A stretch of 64,000 bases of DNA from Cupriavidus oxalaticus (GTDB taxonomy: Bacteria; Pseudomonadota; Gammaproteobacteria; Burkholderiales; Burkholderiaceae): positions 162,501-226,500 of the forward strand of contig NZ_CP069811.1 of the NCBI RefSeq assembly GCF_016894385.1, given 5' to 3'. The translations under genes were made by a program, and so were the position numbers. Under the pieces are notes generated by a model, which was not told the origin of the DNA, did no database searches, and saw only the letters and a list, made by a program, of their open reading frames with translations. Numbering within the stretch: the first letter of the stretch is position 1; each line of letters opens with the position of its first letter. This document shows positions 54,612 to 64,000 of this stretch, piece by piece.

Positions 54612-55589
54612 ATGCTCGCACGAGTACTCGCTGGGCGCCTGATCAGGCAGGGCCGTCTGCGCCAACTGCAGCTGCTGGTCATGGTCGCCGATTGCGGCTG
54701 TATTGCCCGCGCCGCAAAGGAAGCTTGCATGAGCCAGTCGGCCGCAACCCAGGCGCTTGCTCAGCTAGAGTTGTTATTGGGCATTAAGCTATTCGAGCGC
54801 CATGCGCGTGGGATACGGCCGACAGAGGGCGGCCGAGGCTTCATTTCCCACGTGCGCGAAGTCATGGCGCGGCTTCAGGAATCCGCGGAATTTCTGGCCG
54901 CGAGCCGGCAGGGCAATACGATGGTTCTGCGTATCGGCTCCATTCCCGCCGCTTCCTACGCGTTGACGGCCCCGGTACTGAGTACCTTCCATCAGGCCCA
55001 CCCAGAAGTGCGAATCGAATTGCACGAAGATCGTGGCGTGCGTCTGATTCCGCTGCTGGGTGCGGGCTGCCTGGATGTTGTGTTTTGCAGGATGCCACCG
55101 CTATTGCCCAAAGCGCTGCAATTCGAGTCGATTCTGGACGATGACGCCATGATTGTCGCTTCGTCCACGCACCCGTTGCGAAAGCGGGCCTCGATTCCCA
55201 TTCAAGCACTTCAGGGGGCGAACTGGGTATTGCCCCCGGCTGGTGTCCACCTGCGGGACGTGTTTGATAGCATCGTGCTGAACGCATTACCCGACGCGAA
55301 GTTGCTGCCGCTTGCAGCGGTGTCCCTACCTGTGCTGGAGACCTTCCTGCAGTTGCCTGGCTCCGTGGCTTTGATACCGCGGAGCATATCGGCAGGCGTG
55401 TTGGCTGGCGGGCGAGTGTGCCGATTGCAGGTAGAACTGCCGGCCCGGCTCGCTCCTCTTGGCGCGGTGCATGTTACGGAACAGGTTCCCGATCTCGTGC
55501 AACGGCTTCTGGCGATTGCCAGGCGGGAAACGTCTGCTTGCGGACTCGCTATGCAGGAGGGGCCACATGGATGCCGTGTCAGCGAGTGA
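54612..55589 (+). CDS. LysR-family regulator next to the peptide locus
   Basis: 325 residues from the ATG at 54612. Its N-terminus (LAGRLIRQGRLRQLQLLVMV) has the extended GRLR-QLQLL form also seen in the LysR genes at 56507 and 60324. HTH about 20-80 (IARAAKEACMSQSAATQALA), then an effector domain of the substrate-binding type. The start is uncertain: an in-frame GTG at 54543 would add 23 residues. It is in line with and 405 bp after the exporter and may regulate it; convergent with an alpha/beta hydrolase. Confidence 0.8.
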   Translation: MLARVLAGRLIRQGRLRQLQLLVMVADCGCIARAAKEACMSQSAATQALAQLELLLGIKLFERHARGIRPTEGGRGFISHVREVMARLQESAEFLAASRQGNTMVLRIGSIPAASYALTAPVLSTFHQAHPEVRIELHEDRGVRLIPLLGAGCLDVVFCRMPPLLPKALQFESILDDDAMIVASSTHPLRKRASIPIQALQGANWVLPPAGVHLRDVFDSIVLNALPDAKLLPLAAVSLPVLETFLQLPGSVALIPRSISAGVLAGGRVCRLQVELPARLAPLGAVHVTEQVPDLVQRLLAIARRETSACGLAMQEGPHGCRVSE

Positions 55590-55639
55590 ATTTCCGAAAT
55601 AGCCGATTCGGGGCTGCGATAAGAACCCGCAGGCGCTGC

Positions 55640-56296
55640 TCAGGACGCTGCCTTGCACAGATAGCGCTCGAACCATTGCGCCGCGAGGCGAGCGACCGAT
55701 TCCAGCGCGCCGGGCTCTTCGAACAGATGGGAAGCCCCGGGCACGATCACCAGCTTCTTCGGACAGGACAGTTCGGCAAACACCGCCTCGTTCCGTTCCA
55801 GCACGCTGATATCCAGCCCGCCGATGATCAGCATGGTCGGCGTGCGCAGGCTGGCAAGGGCGTCGGGGCCGGCCAGGTCGACCCTGCCGCCGCGCGAGAC
55901 GGTAGCGCCGATCGGGATTGGCGACGTGCTCGCGGCGCGAATCGATGCGGCGGCGCCAATGCTTGCGCCGAAGTAGCCCAGCTGCCGCGGCATGCCGGGC
56001 TGCTGCGTGACCCAGCGGGTGGCATGGGCCAGCCGCGCGGCCAGCAGCGCGACGTCGAAGCGGATGGCCTGCACCTGGTCTTCATCGGGCAGCAGCAGAT
56101 CCATCAGCAGCGTTCCCATGCCGCAGCGGTTGAGTTCGGCGGCCACGTAGTGATTGCGCGGGCTATGGCGCGAACTGCCCGTACCGTGCGCGAACAGCAC
56201 CAATGCCGCTGCACCCGGCGGCAGCGCGAGGATGCCTTGCAAGGTCACGCCGGAAGCCGGGATCGTCACCTCGGTGATGTTTGCACCGCCAGGCAT
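55640..56296 (-). CDS. Alpha/beta hydrolase, dienelactone-hydrolase-like
   Basis: 218 residues from the ATG at 56296. Oxyanion region FAHGTGSSRHSPRNHYVA, nucleophile elbow GYFGASIGAA (Ser), acid in IIGGLDISV, and His in PGASHLFEEPGAL. This small-hydrolase group is often found with phosphoribosyltransferases and stress genes; the substrate is unknown. It is divergent from the LysR gene at 56507, which may control it. Confidence 0.82.
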   Translation of the reverse strand: MPGGANITEVTIPASGVTLQGILALPPGAAALVLFAHGTGSSRHSPRNHYVAAELNRCGMGTLLMDLLLPDEDQVQAIRFDVALLAARLAHATRWVTQQPGMPRQLGYFGASIGAAASIRAASTSPIPIGATVSRGGRVDLAGPDALASLRTPTMLIIGGLDISVLERNEAVFAELSCPKKLVIVPGASHLFEEPGALESVARLAAQWFERYLCKAAS

Positions 56297-56506
56297 GGCG
56301 CTGTCCTCCGACGGATGGCACGGATGCGGCCTTGAAGTGCAGAGCGTAGCGCGGGCCGCATCCAGTTCACTATAGGGCGCGCGTGGCAGCGAGGCCAGCC
56401 GCCGGTGCCGCAGTGATATCTCCGGGTTGACCATCCGGGACGAAGCGATAAGAATTTGCGATCGCAGGCGCGAGCCTGTCCTTGCATCCCGGACTTCGTT
56501 CCACCC

Positions 56507-57433
56507 ATGATCCCACCCGTCAGCACCCTCCACGGCCGCCTGAAGATGCAGCACCTGCGCCTGCTGCTGGCGGTCGAGGAGCGCGGTTCGTTGCGCCAGG
56601 CCGCCGAGGCCCTGACGCTGACTCAGCCCGCCGTCAGCAAGATGCTGCAGGACATGGAAGACCTGCTCGGCGTGCCCCTGTTCGAGCGCCATGCGCGCGG
56701 GCTGCGGGCCACGCGCTTCGGGTTGGCCGCCACGCGTTACGCGCGGCTGGTGTTCGCGGACATGGGCGGCTTGCGTGACGAACTGGTCGCGCTGGAATCC
56801 GGCAAGATCGGCCGGGTGCGGGTCGGCGCGGTGATGGCGCCGACGCCGGGCCTCTTGGCCGAGGTGATCCGCCAGCTCAACCGCGACCACCCGCGGCTGG
56901 AGGTCGCGGTGCAGGTAGAGACCAGCGACGTGCTGGTGCCGCTGCTGGAGCGCGACCAGCTCGATATCGTGCTGGGGCGCGTGCCGGACGGCTGGGACAG
57001 CAGCGGCCTGGAGTTCGAGCAGCTCGGCGACGAAGGCCTGGCGATCGTGGTCGGGCCGCAGCACGCGCTGGCGCGGCGGCGCAAGCTGTCGTTCGCGGAG
57101 TTGACCCGCTATCCCTGGATCATGCAGCCGCGTCCCAGCCCCATGCGCGCCCTGATCGACCGCTCGTTCGAGGACGCCGGCGTGGCTGCGCCGCCGTCGA
57201 GCATAGAGACCGCCGCGGTGCTGATGACCACCTCGCTGCTGGCCGACAGCGAACTGATCGCGGTGCTGCCGGAGTCGGTCGCGGCCTACTACGCCCGGGT
57301 GGGAGCGCTGGCCGTGCTGCCTCTGCCGCTGCCGCGCAAGCTCGGGCCGTACGGCATCGTCACGCGGCGCGGGCGGCCGCCGACTGCGTCAATGAGCTTG
57401 CTGGTTGATACGTTGCGGGCGCTGGCGCAGTGA
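56507..57433 (+). CDS. LysR-family regulator (GbpR-like subtype)
   Basis: 308 residues. N-terminus STLHGRLKMQHLRLLLAVEE, HTH SLRQAAEALTLTQPAVSKML, then effector domain. The extended start before the HTH and the LFERHARGLR motif are of the subtype that often controls sugar or sugar-acid genes. Divergent from the hydrolase and convergent with the semialdehyde dehydrogenase gene. Confidence 0.87.
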   Translation: MIPPVSTLHGRLKMQHLRLLLAVEERGSLRQAAEALTLTQPAVSKMLQDMEDLLGVPLFERHARGLRATRFGLAATRYARLVFADMGGLRDELVALESGKIGRVRVGAVMAPTPGLLAEVIRQLNRDHPRLEVAVQVETSDVLVPLLERDQLDIVLGRVPDGWDSSGLEFEQLGDEGLAIVVGPQHALARRRKLSFAELTRYPWIMQPRPSPMRALIDRSFEDAGVAAPPSSIETAAVLMTTSLLADSELIAVLPESVAAYYARVGALAVLPLPLPRKLGPYGIVTRRGRPPTASMSLLVDTLRALAQ

Positions 57434-57497
57434 TGGCTGGCTGCTGGGTGTAGAGGGGGGGCAAACAGGCTGCAAGCAAGGGGCGTCAGGGCGGCCC

Positions 57498-59102
57498 TCA
57501 CCGCGACGCTTTGCCATCAACCCGCCAGGTGTGCCGCAACGCGCTTTCCGCCCGCAGCGCTGCCGGCAGCAGGTCATCCGGCAGGTCCTGATAACTCACC
57601 GGCCGCACAAACCGCGCAATCGCCAGACTGCCAACCGAAGTGGTCCGGCCATCCGACGTAGACGGCCATGGCCCGCCATGCACCATCGCATGCCCGACCT
57701 CCACCCCGGTGCCGAAGCCATTGACCAGGATGCGTCCCGCCAGCCGTTCCAGCGACGGCAGCAGCGTGCGCGCCGCGTCATGGTCGGCGGCATCGAGATG
57801 CAGCGCGGCCGTGAGCTGCCCTTCCAGCGCCTCGGTCACTTGCCGCATCTGCGCCACGTCGCGGCAACGCACCACCAGCGAGGCGGCGCCGAAGACCTCG
57901 TGGCGCAGCGCAGCGTCAGCGAGGAAGGCCTCGGCGCTGGTGCTGAACAGAGCGGCCTGGCCCTGCAGCGTGTTGCCGGCCTGTCCGCGCGCTACCGTCC
58001 GTACCTGCGGATGCTGCGCGAGCGCGTCCACGCCGCCACAGTAGGCGTGCAGGATGCCGGGCGTCAGCATGCTCTGCGCGCCGATGCGCGCCAGGCTGGA
58101 CGCAGCCGCTTCCAGGAACCGCTCCAGGCCTTCGCTTTCCACTGCCAGCACCAGGCCGGGGTTGGTGCAGAACTGGCCGGCGCCGAGCGTCAGCGAGCCG
58201 GCAAAGGCCGCGCCGATGGCCTCGGCGCGGTTAGCCAGCGCGTTGGGGAACAGCAGCACGGGATTGATGCTGCTCATCTCCGCGAACACGGGGATCGGTG
58301 CCGGGCGCGCCGCGGCGATCGCCATCAGCGCGGTGCCGCCGGCGCGCGAGCCGGTGAAGCCGACTGCCCGGATGCGCGGGTCTGCCACCAGGCTCTGGCC
58401 GACTTCGCGGCCGGCATCGAACAGCAGCGAGAAGGTGCCTTCGGGCAGGTCCAGCTCTGCCACCGCCTGCTGGACCGCGCGGCCCACCAGTTCCGAGGTG
58501 CCCGGATGCGCCGAATGCGCCTTGACCACGACCGGGCAGCCGGCGGCCAGCGCTGAAGCCGTATCGCCGCCCGCGACCGAGAACGCCAGCGGGAAATTGC
58601 TGGCGCCGAACACCGCCACGGGGCCCAGCGGGATATGGCGCAGGCGCAGGTCGGGGCGCGGCAGCGGCTGGCGCTCGGGCTGGGCCGGATCCACGCGCAG
58701 CTCCAGGAAATCGCCCTGGCGCAGCATGCCGGCGAACAGTCGCAGCTGGCCGACGGTGCGGCCGCGCTCACCTTCGATGCGGCCGCGCGGCAGGCCGGAT
58801 TCGGCGACGCAGCGGTCTACCAGCGCGTCGCCCAGCGCGAGGATGTTCGCGGCGATTGCTTCGAGGAAATCGGCGCGGCGTTCCGGCGAGATCTCGCGAT
58901 AGGTGTCGAAGGCTTGCCAGGCGAGGGCGCAGGCCTGGTCGAGCTGCGCCGGCGTGGCGCCGCCGAACGCGGGTTCGAGGGTGGCGCCGGTGGCGGCATC
59001 GATGCCGTGGAGGGAGCCGTTGGTGCCGCGGATGGATTGGCGGCCGATCAGGAGGTTGCCGGTTAGGGTCATGTTGGGATCTGGGAAAGTGTGGTTGGTC
59101 AT
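57498..59102 (-). CDS. NADP-type aldehyde dehydrogenase, 2-ketoglutarate semialdehyde (2,5-dioxovalerate) dehydrogenase-like
   Basis: 534 residues, the long form typical of ketoglutarate semialdehyde dehydrogenases. Key motifs: [35 protein letters not shown], catalytic Glu in [10 protein letters not shown] and catalytic Cys in [14 protein letters not shown]. The ATG at 59102 is used; an ATG at 59072 is an alternative, and neither has a strong ribosome site. It oxidises 2-ketoglutarate semialdehyde to 2-ketoglutarate, the last step of non-phosphorylated pentonate or hexarate breakdown, consistent with the next genes. Confidence 0.87.
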   Translation of the reverse strand: MTNHTFPDPNMTLTGNLLIGRQSIRGTNGSLHGIDAATGATLEPAFGGATPAQLDQACALAWQAFDTYREISPERRADFLEAIAANILALGDALVDRCVAESGLPRGRIEGERGRTVGQLRLFAGMLRQGDFLELRVDPAQPERQPLPRPDLRLRHIPLGPVAVFGASNFPLAFSVAGGDTASALAAGCPVVVKAHSAHPGTSELVGRAVQQAVAELDLPEGTFSLLFDAGREVGQSLVADPRIRAVGFTGSRAGGTALMAIAAARPAPIPVFAEMSSINPVLLFPNALANRAEAIGAAFAGSLTLGAGQFCTNPGLVLAVESEGLERFLEAAASSLARIGAQSMLTPGILHAYCGGVDALAQHPQVRTVARGQAGNTLQGQAALFSTSAEAFLADAALRHEVFGAASLVVRCRDVAQMRQVTEALEGQLTAALHLDAADHDAARTLLPSLERLAGRILVNGFGTGVEVGHAMVHGGPWPSTSDGRTTSVGSLAIARFVRPVSYQDLPDDLLPAALRAESALRHTWRVDGKASR

Positions 59103-59153
59103 GGCGCTTGCAGGGGTGGTGCCATGGCGAGATGTGGGGACTTCGTGGAGGCT

Positions 59154-59209
59154 CCGGCCCTCACCCGGCCCCTCTCCCGCAAGCGGGAGAGGGGCCGGGT
59201 GAGGGCCGG
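59154..59209. repeat. 56-bp perfect REP-like palindrome
   Basis: Arms of 27 bp (59154-59180 and 59183-59209) are exact reverse complements around an AA centre. The core CCCCTCTCCCGC is shared with the elements at 46604-46722. It lies between the aldehyde dehydrogenase and the DHDPS-family gene. Confidence 0.92.
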
Positions 59210-59250
59210 CGCTGCTCGATGCGAAGCGCTGCCAAATGACTGCGCGCTGC

Positions 59251-60180
59251 TCACTGCCCCCACCGCAACACCAGCGGATCCAGCCGACGCGCCACCTTCA
59301 GCAGCCCTTCCCGCGTGGCCGGATGCATCGGCTGCAGCGGATGCCTTACCGCATCCGAGGCAATCACCCCGCCTTCCTTCATCAGCGCCTTGCTGGTCGC
59401 CAGCCACCCTTGCCGGTTCTCGTGGTTGATCAGCGGCAGCCACTGCTGGTAGCGCTGCGCCGCCAGCTCGGCGTCGCCGGCCTGCCAAGCATCCAGGATC
59501 TGGCGGATGCCGTCCGGGAAGCCCGCGCCGGTCATCGCGCCGGTGGCGCCCGCTTCCAGGTCGGCCATCAGCGTGATGGCTTCTTCGCCGTCCCAGGGGC
59601 CGACGATGGCGTCGCCGCCCAGCTCGATCAGCTCGCGCAGCTTGGCCGCGGCCTGCGGCACTTCGATCTTGAAGTACGAGACATTGGCCAGCTCGCGCGC
59701 CATGCGGGCGAGGAAGGGCGCGGACAGCGTGGTGCCGCTGACCGGCGCGTCCTGGATCATGATGGGGATGTCGATCGCGGCGGAGACCGTGGCGAAGAAC
59801 TCATGGATGCCGCGCTCGGGCACGCGGATGGTGGCGCCGTGGTAGGGCGGCATCACCATCACCATGGCGGCCCCGGCGTCCTGCGCGGCGCGGCTGCGTT
59901 CGGCGCAGATGCGCGAGCTGAAATGCGTGGTGGTGACGATCACCGGCACGCGGCCGTCCACGTGCTCCAGCACGGTCTTCATCAGCACGCTGCGCTCGTC
60001 GTCGCTCAGCACGAACTGCTCGGAGAAGTTGGCCAGGATGCAGATCCCGTGCGAGCCGGCGTCGATCATGAAGTCGATGCAGCGGCGCTGGCCGTCGAGG
60101 TCGAGGCCGCCGTGCTCGTCGAAGATGGTCGGTGCGACCGGGAAAACACCTCGGTAGACAGGCGGCTGGGATCGGGTCAT
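59251..60180 (-). CDS. Dihydrodipicolinate synthase family protein, probable 2-keto-3-deoxy sugar-acid dehydratase/aldolase
   Basis: 309 residues from the ATG at 60180 (GAGGAGACC upstream). TIM-barrel DHDPS family: [25 protein letters not shown] with the conserved tyrosine, and the Schiff-base lysine in SYFKIEVPQ. With an adjacent semialdehyde dehydrogenase it most resembles L-2-keto-3-deoxyarabonate dehydratase, which yields 2-ketoglutarate semialdehyde. A 5-keto-4-deoxyglucarate dehydratase role would give the same product. Exact substrate unproven. Confidence 0.85.
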   Translation of the reverse strand: MTRSQPPVYRGVFPVAPTIFDEHGGLDLDGQRRCIDFMIDAGSHGICILANFSEQFVLSDDERSVLMKTVLEHVDGRVPVIVTTTHFSSRICAERSRAAQDAGAAMVMVMPPYHGATIRVPERGIHEFFATVSAAIDIPIMIQDAPVSGTTLSAPFLARMARELANVSYFKIEVPQAAAKLRELIELGGDAIVGPWDGEEAITLMADLEAGATGAMTGAGFPDGIRQILDAWQAGDAELAAQRYQQWLPLINHENRQGWLATSKALMKEGGVIASDAVRHPLQPMHPATREGLLKVARRLDPLVLRWGQ

Positions 60181-60243
60181 GGTCTCCTCCTTGCGGCTGG
60201 CACGCGGCCGACGCGGGTTCTGGGCAGTCAATCGGGTCGGGCC

Positions 60244-60275
60244 AATATACGAGCGGCGCAGCGGCGCTGTATATT
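60244..60275. promoter_or_regulatory. Inverted repeat in the divergent promoter (candidate LysR site)
   Basis: AATATAC (60244-60250) and GTATATT (60269-60275) flank a GC-rich centre with AGCGGCGC twice. It lies between the DHDPS-family gene and the divergent LysR gene, 64 bp upstream of the latter. The role is inferred. Confidence 0.45.
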
Positions 60276-60323
60276 GAAAGCTTTCCATCTGGTGATCGCT
60301 TTTGCGACTCACCTTGTCCTAGC

Positions 60324-61268
60324 ATGAAATCCACCCTGGACACCCTTACCGGCCGCCTGCGCATGAAGCAACTGCAACTGCTGATCGCGCTGGACGAGCA
60401 CCAGTCGCTGCACCAGGCCGCCGCCGCGATGGCGATGACCCAGTCGGCCGCCAGCAAGTCGCTGCAGGAGCTGGAAGGCATGCTGGAAGCGCCATTGTTC
60501 GAGCGCTCCAGGCGCGGCATGCGCCCCAACGCGTTCGGCCATTGCGTGATCCGCCATGCCCGGCAGCTGGTGGCGGACCTGAGTGCGATGTGCGAGGAAG
60601 TGGCCGGCATCCGCGCGGGCAGCGGCGGGCGCGTCGCCGTCGGCGTGATCATGGGCGCGGTGCCGGATGTGCTGGTGCCGGCGCTCGAGCAGCTGCGGCA
60701 GGCGCACCCGGACCTGGCGCTCGAGATCATCGAGGACACCAGCCTGCGCCTGCTCGGCCAGCTCGACGACGGCCATCTCGACCTCGTGCTCGGCCGCTCG
60801 CTGGTCAGCGACGAACCCGGCAAGTACCGCTACCACCCGCTTGGCGACGAGCAGGTGTCCGTGGTGGTTGGCCACGCGCATCCCGCGCCCCGTGCGCGCA
60901 CCATGGACTTCGCTGATCTCGCCGGTTATCGCTGGATCACATACACCGGGCACATGCCGATGCATGCGCTGCTGCAGCGCGAACTGGACCATGCCGGCGT
61001 CAGCTTTCCCGCCAATGCGATTTCCACGTCGTCGGCGCTGATCACCGTGGCGATGCTCCAGCGCGATGCCGGGCTGGTGTCGCTGCTGCCGGCCAGCGTG
61101 GCGGCGCTGTTCGTGCGCCAGAAGATGCTGCGGATCCTGCCCGTGCACCTGCAATCGCGCCAGCAGACCTTCGGCATCGTTACGCGGCGTGGCGGCGCCT
61201 TGTCCGCTTCCGCGCGGCAGCTGGTGGCGATCCTGAAAGCGCAGGCAGGGAAGGCGGCGGAGGTATAA
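60324..61268 (+). CDS. LysR-family regulator of the sugar-acid cluster
   Basis: 314 residues. N-terminus LDTLTGRLRMKQLQLLIALD, HTH SLHQAAAAMAMTQSAASKSL, LFERSRRGMRPN, then effector domain. Same subtype as the regulators at 54612 and 56507. Divergent from the DHDPS-family gene with an inverted repeat between them, and upstream of the Bug receptor, so it probably controls the cluster. Confidence 0.88.
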   Translation: MKSTLDTLTGRLRMKQLQLLIALDEHQSLHQAAAAMAMTQSAASKSLQELEGMLEAPLFERSRRGMRPNAFGHCVIRHARQLVADLSAMCEEVAGIRAGSGGRVAVGVIMGAVPDVLVPALEQLRQAHPDLALEIIEDTSLRLLGQLDDGHLDLVLGRSLVSDEPGKYRYHPLGDEQVSVVVGHAHPAPRARTMDFADLAGYRWITYTGHMPMHALLQRELDHAGVSFPANAISTSSALITVAMLQRDAGLVSLLPASVAALFVRQKMLRILPVHLQSRQQTFGIVTRRGGALSASARQLVAILKAQAGKAAEV

Positions 61269-61375
61269 CGCCAGGTGATCGCCAGTTCAAAAAACGTCAG
61301 TAGTAGCGAATCGCTGATGCCCATATAGTCTGCTCATCCGCGCCACCAGAGCCGGACAGCAAAATGGAGACAGCG

Positions 61376-62344
61376 ATGAAGACACGGATTGCCGGTGCAC
61401 TGGCCGGCCTGGCCACAGTGGCTGCTGCAATGACGACCAGCGCCTGGGCGCAGGACACCCGGCCGGTGCGCCTGATGGTGGGCGCCGCGCCCGGCGGCGG
61501 CACCGACGTGATGGCGCGCATCGTCTCCGACAAGCTTGCCGCACAGCTGAAGCAGCCCGTCGTGGTCGACAACCGCCCCGGCGCCTCCAATACCATCGCC
61601 GCGGACATCACCGCCAAGGCCGCGCCGGACGGCAACACGCTGCTGATGGGCGTGGTCACCTCGCAGGCGATCGCGCCGCACCTGCTCAAGCTGCAGTTCG
61701 ACCCGCTCAAGGACCTGGCGCCGGTGGCGCTGGTGTCGTCGGTGCCCAACGTGCTGGTGGTCAACAACCAGGTCACGGCGCGCGACGTCAAGGCGCTGGT
61801 CGCGCAGATCCAAGCGAGCCCGGACAAGTTCCGCTTCAGCTCGTCGGGCGTCGGCAGCACCCAGCACCTGGCCGGCGCCGCGTTTGCGCGCCAGATCCAG
61901 GGCAAGCTGCTGCACGTGCCGTACAAGAGCAGCAGCAGCGCGCTGGTCGACCTGATGGGAGGCCAGGTGGACATGAGCTTCGAGACCATGCCGTCGGTGA
62001 TCAACCATATCAAGGCCGGCAAGCTGCGCGCGCTGGCGGTGACCGCGGACAAGCGCTCGGCGCTGCTGCCCGATGTGCCGACGCTGGCCGAGGCCGGCGT
62101 GCCGGGCATCCAGATGAATGCCTGGTACGGCGTCTATGCGCCGGCCGGCACGCCGCCCGCCACGCTGCAGAAGCTGGGTACCGCGCTGTCGACCGTGATC
62201 AGGGATCCCGATACCGTGCGCAAGCTGGCCGACGTGGGCGCCGTGCCCGGCACGCTGACTGCCGCGCAGTTCGATGCCTTCTCGCGCGCGGAGTACGCGC
62301 GCTATGGCAAGCTGATCGCAGAGCTTGGCGTCAAGCTCGACTGA
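61376..62344 (+). CDS. Bug/TctC family periplasmic substrate-binding protein
   Basis: 322 residues from the ATG at 61376, which has GGAGACAGCG upstream (an ATG at 61364 is possible). Signal peptide to SAWAQD; motifs PVRLMVGAAPGGGTDVMARI, VVDNRPGASNTIAADITAKA, HVPYKSSSSALVDLMGGQVD and KLRALAVTADKRS. It likely captures the sugar acid or related carboxylate used by the cluster. No transporter membrane subunits are adjacent. Confidence 0.92.
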   Translation: MKTRIAGALAGLATVAAAMTTSAWAQDTRPVRLMVGAAPGGGTDVMARIVSDKLAAQLKQPVVVDNRPGASNTIAADITAKAAPDGNTLLMGVVTSQAIAPHLLKLQFDPLKDLAPVALVSSVPNVLVVNNQVTARDVKALVAQIQASPDKFRFSSSGVGSTQHLAGAAFARQIQGKLLHVPYKSSSSALVDLMGGQVDMSFETMPSVINHIKAGKLRALAVTADKRSALLPDVPTLAEAGVPGIQMNAWYGVYAPAGTPPATLQKLGTALSTVIRDPDTVRKLADVGAVPGTLTAAQFDAFSRAEYARYGKLIAELGVKLD

Positions 62345-62366
62345 GCCCGTATTTCAAGAGAACTTC

Positions 62367-63386
62367 ATGACTTCACGTCCACGAATCGCGATGGTGCTGG
62401 GCGATCCCGCCGGCATCGGCCCCGAACTGATCGCGCGCCTGCTGGCCGATCCGGCCACCAGCGAACAGGCCGACATCCTGCTGATCGCCGACCGCGACGA
62501 ATGGCGCCGCGGCATGCAGGTGGCGGGCGTCGAGCTGGCGCTGGCAGAGACCGACACCCTCGGGTTCGCACCCGGCGCGCCGCGCCTCTACCACTGGGAA
62601 CTGGACGGCAGGCCCGCGTATCCGCGCGGCGCGTCCAGCGCCGAGGGCGGCCGCTACAGCCTGGGCACGCTGTCGCTGGCGCTGCAGCTGGCGCAGTCGG
62701 GCCAGGCCGATGCGATCCTGTTCGGCCCGCTCAACAAGAGTTCGCTGCACGCCGCCGGCATGGACCATAGCGACGAGCTGCACTGGTTCGCCGAGCAGCT
62801 TGCCTACCACGGCGATTTCTGCGAATTCAACGTGCTCGACGGCCTGTGGACCTCGCGCGTGACCTCGCACGTGGCGCTCAGGGACGTGCCGGCAATGATC
62901 ACGCTGGAACGCGTCGGCGCCGCCATCGACCTGATCGACCAGGCGCTGCGCCGCGCCGGCATGGCGAGCCCGCGCATCGCCGTGTGCGGCCTGAACCCGC
63001 ACAACGGCGACAACGGCGCCTTCGGCCGCGAAGAGATCGACGTGATCGCCCCGGCCGTCGCCGCGGCGCGCGAGCGCGGCGTGAATGCCGCAGGCCCGTT
63101 CCCGGCCGACACCATCTTCCTGAAGGTGCAGGGCGGCCCGGCGCAGCGGCAGTTCGACGCCATCGTCACCATGTACCACGACCAGGGCCAGATCGGCATC
63201 AAGCTGATGGGCTTCTCGCGCGGCGTGACGGTGCAGGGCGGGCTGCCGGTGCCGATCACCACGCCGGCGCACGGCACCGCGTTCGATATCACGCAGCAGG
63301 GCCGCGCCGACCCCGGCGCCACGCAGCAGGCGTTCCAGATCGCCTGCCGCATGGGCGCGCAACGGCGCGCCGCCGCAAACGCCTAG
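62367..63386 (+). CDS. PdxA-family dehydrogenase (4-hydroxythreonine-4-phosphate dehydrogenase-like, PdxA2 type)
   Basis: 339 residues. [10 protein letters not shown] near the N-terminus, [20 protein letters not shown], metal ligand regions around [28 protein letters not shown] and [20 protein letters not shown]. Context is sugar-acid catabolism, not pyridoxine synthesis: it sits between a Bug receptor and an enolase-superfamily dehydratase. PdxA2-type enzymes act on 4-phosphotetronates, which suggests a tetronate or related substrate here. Confidence 0.87.
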   Translation: MTSRPRIAMVLGDPAGIGPELIARLLADPATSEQADILLIADRDEWRRGMQVAGVELALAETDTLGFAPGAPRLYHWELDGRPAYPRGASSAEGGRYSLGTLSLALQLAQSGQADAILFGPLNKSSLHAAGMDHSDELHWFAEQLAYHGDFCEFNVLDGLWTSRVTSHVALRDVPAMITLERVGAAIDLIDQALRRAGMASPRIAVCGLNPHNGDNGAFGREEIDVIAPAVAAARERGVNAAGPFPADTIFLKVQGGPAQRQFDAIVTMYHDQGQIGIKLMGFSRGVTVQGGLPVPITTPAHGTAFDITQQGRADPGATQQAFQIACRMGAQRRAAANA

Positions 63387-63478
63387 CCTCTCTCATCAAT
63401 CCATACCGGATCCAGCATGACCGCCCCCGGCGCGGCCGGGGAGCGTTCGCGCCAACGCATTGCCATCAGGAGTTGAAC

Positions 63479-64000
63479 ATGAAGATCACCAACGTCCGCG
63501 CCCGCGTTTTCGAATGGAAGGGCAAGACCGTGCCGCCGCAGGCGCATTTCTGCACCAACGCCACCGACATCCTGTTCGAACGCGGCGATGCCATGGGCTC
63601 GTTCCGCTTCCACGGCTGGATGGTGGTCGAGGTCGAGACCGACACCGGCCTGGTCGGCATCGGCAACTGCGCGCTGGCCCCGCGCGTGGCCAGGCAGATC
63701 GTCGACGAGTACCTGGCGCCGGTGGTGCTCGGCCAGGACCCGTTCGACAACGAGTACCTGTGGCAGAAGATGTATCGCCGCACGCACGCCTGGGGCCGCA
63801 AGGGCATCGGCATGGCGGCGATCTCGGCGGTCGACATCGCGCTGTGGGACCTGATGGGCAAGGCCGTCGGCAAGCCGGTGTTCAAGCTGCTGGGCGGGCG
63901 CACCAAGGAAAAGATCTGGTGCTATGCCTCCAAGCTCTACAACAACGACGACCGCGATGCCTTCCTGGCAGAAGCGCAAGGCTACCTCGACCAGGGCTTT
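63479..64000 (+). CDS. Mandelate racemase/muconate lactonizing enzyme family sugar-acid dehydratase, 3' end outside window
   Basis: The first 174 codons are present; the gene runs off the right edge. The ATG follows CAGGAGTTGAAC. The N-terminal capping domain of the enolase superfamily is seen ([34 protein letters not shown] [13 protein letters not shown]), then the start of the barrel ([26 protein letters not shown]). It resembles rhamnonate-dehydratase-type members. Catalytic Lys/Asp/Glu residues lie outside the window, so the substrate cannot be named. Confidence 0.87.
   Translation, partial: MKITNVRARVFEWKGKTVPPQAHFCTNATDILFERGDAMGSFRFHGWMVVEVETDTGLVGIGNCALAPRVARQIVDEYLAPVVLGQDPFDNEYLWQKMYRRTHAWGRKGIGMAAISAVDIALWDLMGKAVGKPVFKLLGGRTKEKIWCYASKLYNNDDRDAFLAEAQGYLDQGF

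Overview
The window looks like chromosomal DNA of a high-GC betaproteobacterium of the Burkholderiales, most likely Cupriavidus or a close relative. The basis is the 23S/5S rRNA sequence, the GC-rich codon use, and the gene families present (Bug/TctC receptors, a betaproteobacterial Tad locus with a DUF3613 gene, MoxR-DUF58-TgpA). This is recognition by eye, not a database match.

Layout. 1-3.1 kb: 3' part of an rRNA operon (23S lacking its 5' end, 5S, terminator). 3.1-6.7 kb: a GIY-YIG protein, an ohrR-ohr peroxide-defence operon, a periplasmic HtrA/DegP protease and a small unknown protein. 6.7-11 kb: MoxR ATPase, DUF58 protein and TgpA-like transglutaminase in one operon, with a decayed transporter end behind it. 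11-20 kb: housekeeping and regulatory genes (PhyH-like dioxygenase, IclR, MFS, LysR, YggT, MarR, glycine-zipper lipoprotein, dienelactone hydrolase, secreted PLD nuclease, dodecin). 20-25.2 kb: a two-partner-secretion TpsB pore and two paralogous low-complexity lipoproteins, the latter facing apart across a 765-bp spacer that carries an inverted 22-bp element. 25.6-38.4 kb: a complete-looking Tad/Flp pilus locus (flp, tadV, tadE, cpaB, cpaC, tadZ, tadA, tadB, tadC, tadD, DUF3613, tadG) ending in a sigma-54 activator; five 12-bp repeats lie directly before tadC. 38.4-43.5 kb: a YgiW/YdeI-type OB-fold protein, sbcD-sbcC and a small unknown protein. 44-48.7 kb: pcaI-pcaJ-pcaF for the last steps of the beta-ketoadipate pathway, then an SDR and a Bug receptor; tandem GTTC-N6-CGAA boxes lie upstream of pcaI. 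48.8-51.1 kb: a FIST sensor protein and a squalene/phytoene synthase.

51.3-54.6 kb is the most unusual part. Its base composition is clearly less GC-rich than its surroundings. It encodes a 46-residue peptide with a strong ribosome site, a radical SAM/SPASM protein and an MFS exporter, followed by a LysR regulator. This arrangement fits an uncharacterised ribosomally made, radical-SAM-modified peptide (RiPP) system. The peptide has only one cysteine, so it does not fit the usual multi-thioether classes.

55.6-64 kb: an alpha/beta hydrolase, three LysR regulators of one subtype (one of them that of the peptide locus) and a sugar-acid catabolic region (NADP-type semialdehyde dehydrogenase, DHDPS-family aldolase/dehydratase, Bug receptor, PdxA-like dehydrogenase, and an enolase-superfamily dehydratase cut by the window end). 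Together these suggest oxidation of a sugar acid through 2-ketoglutarate semialdehyde. REP-like GC-rich palindromes occur at 46.6-46.7 kb and 59.15 kb.
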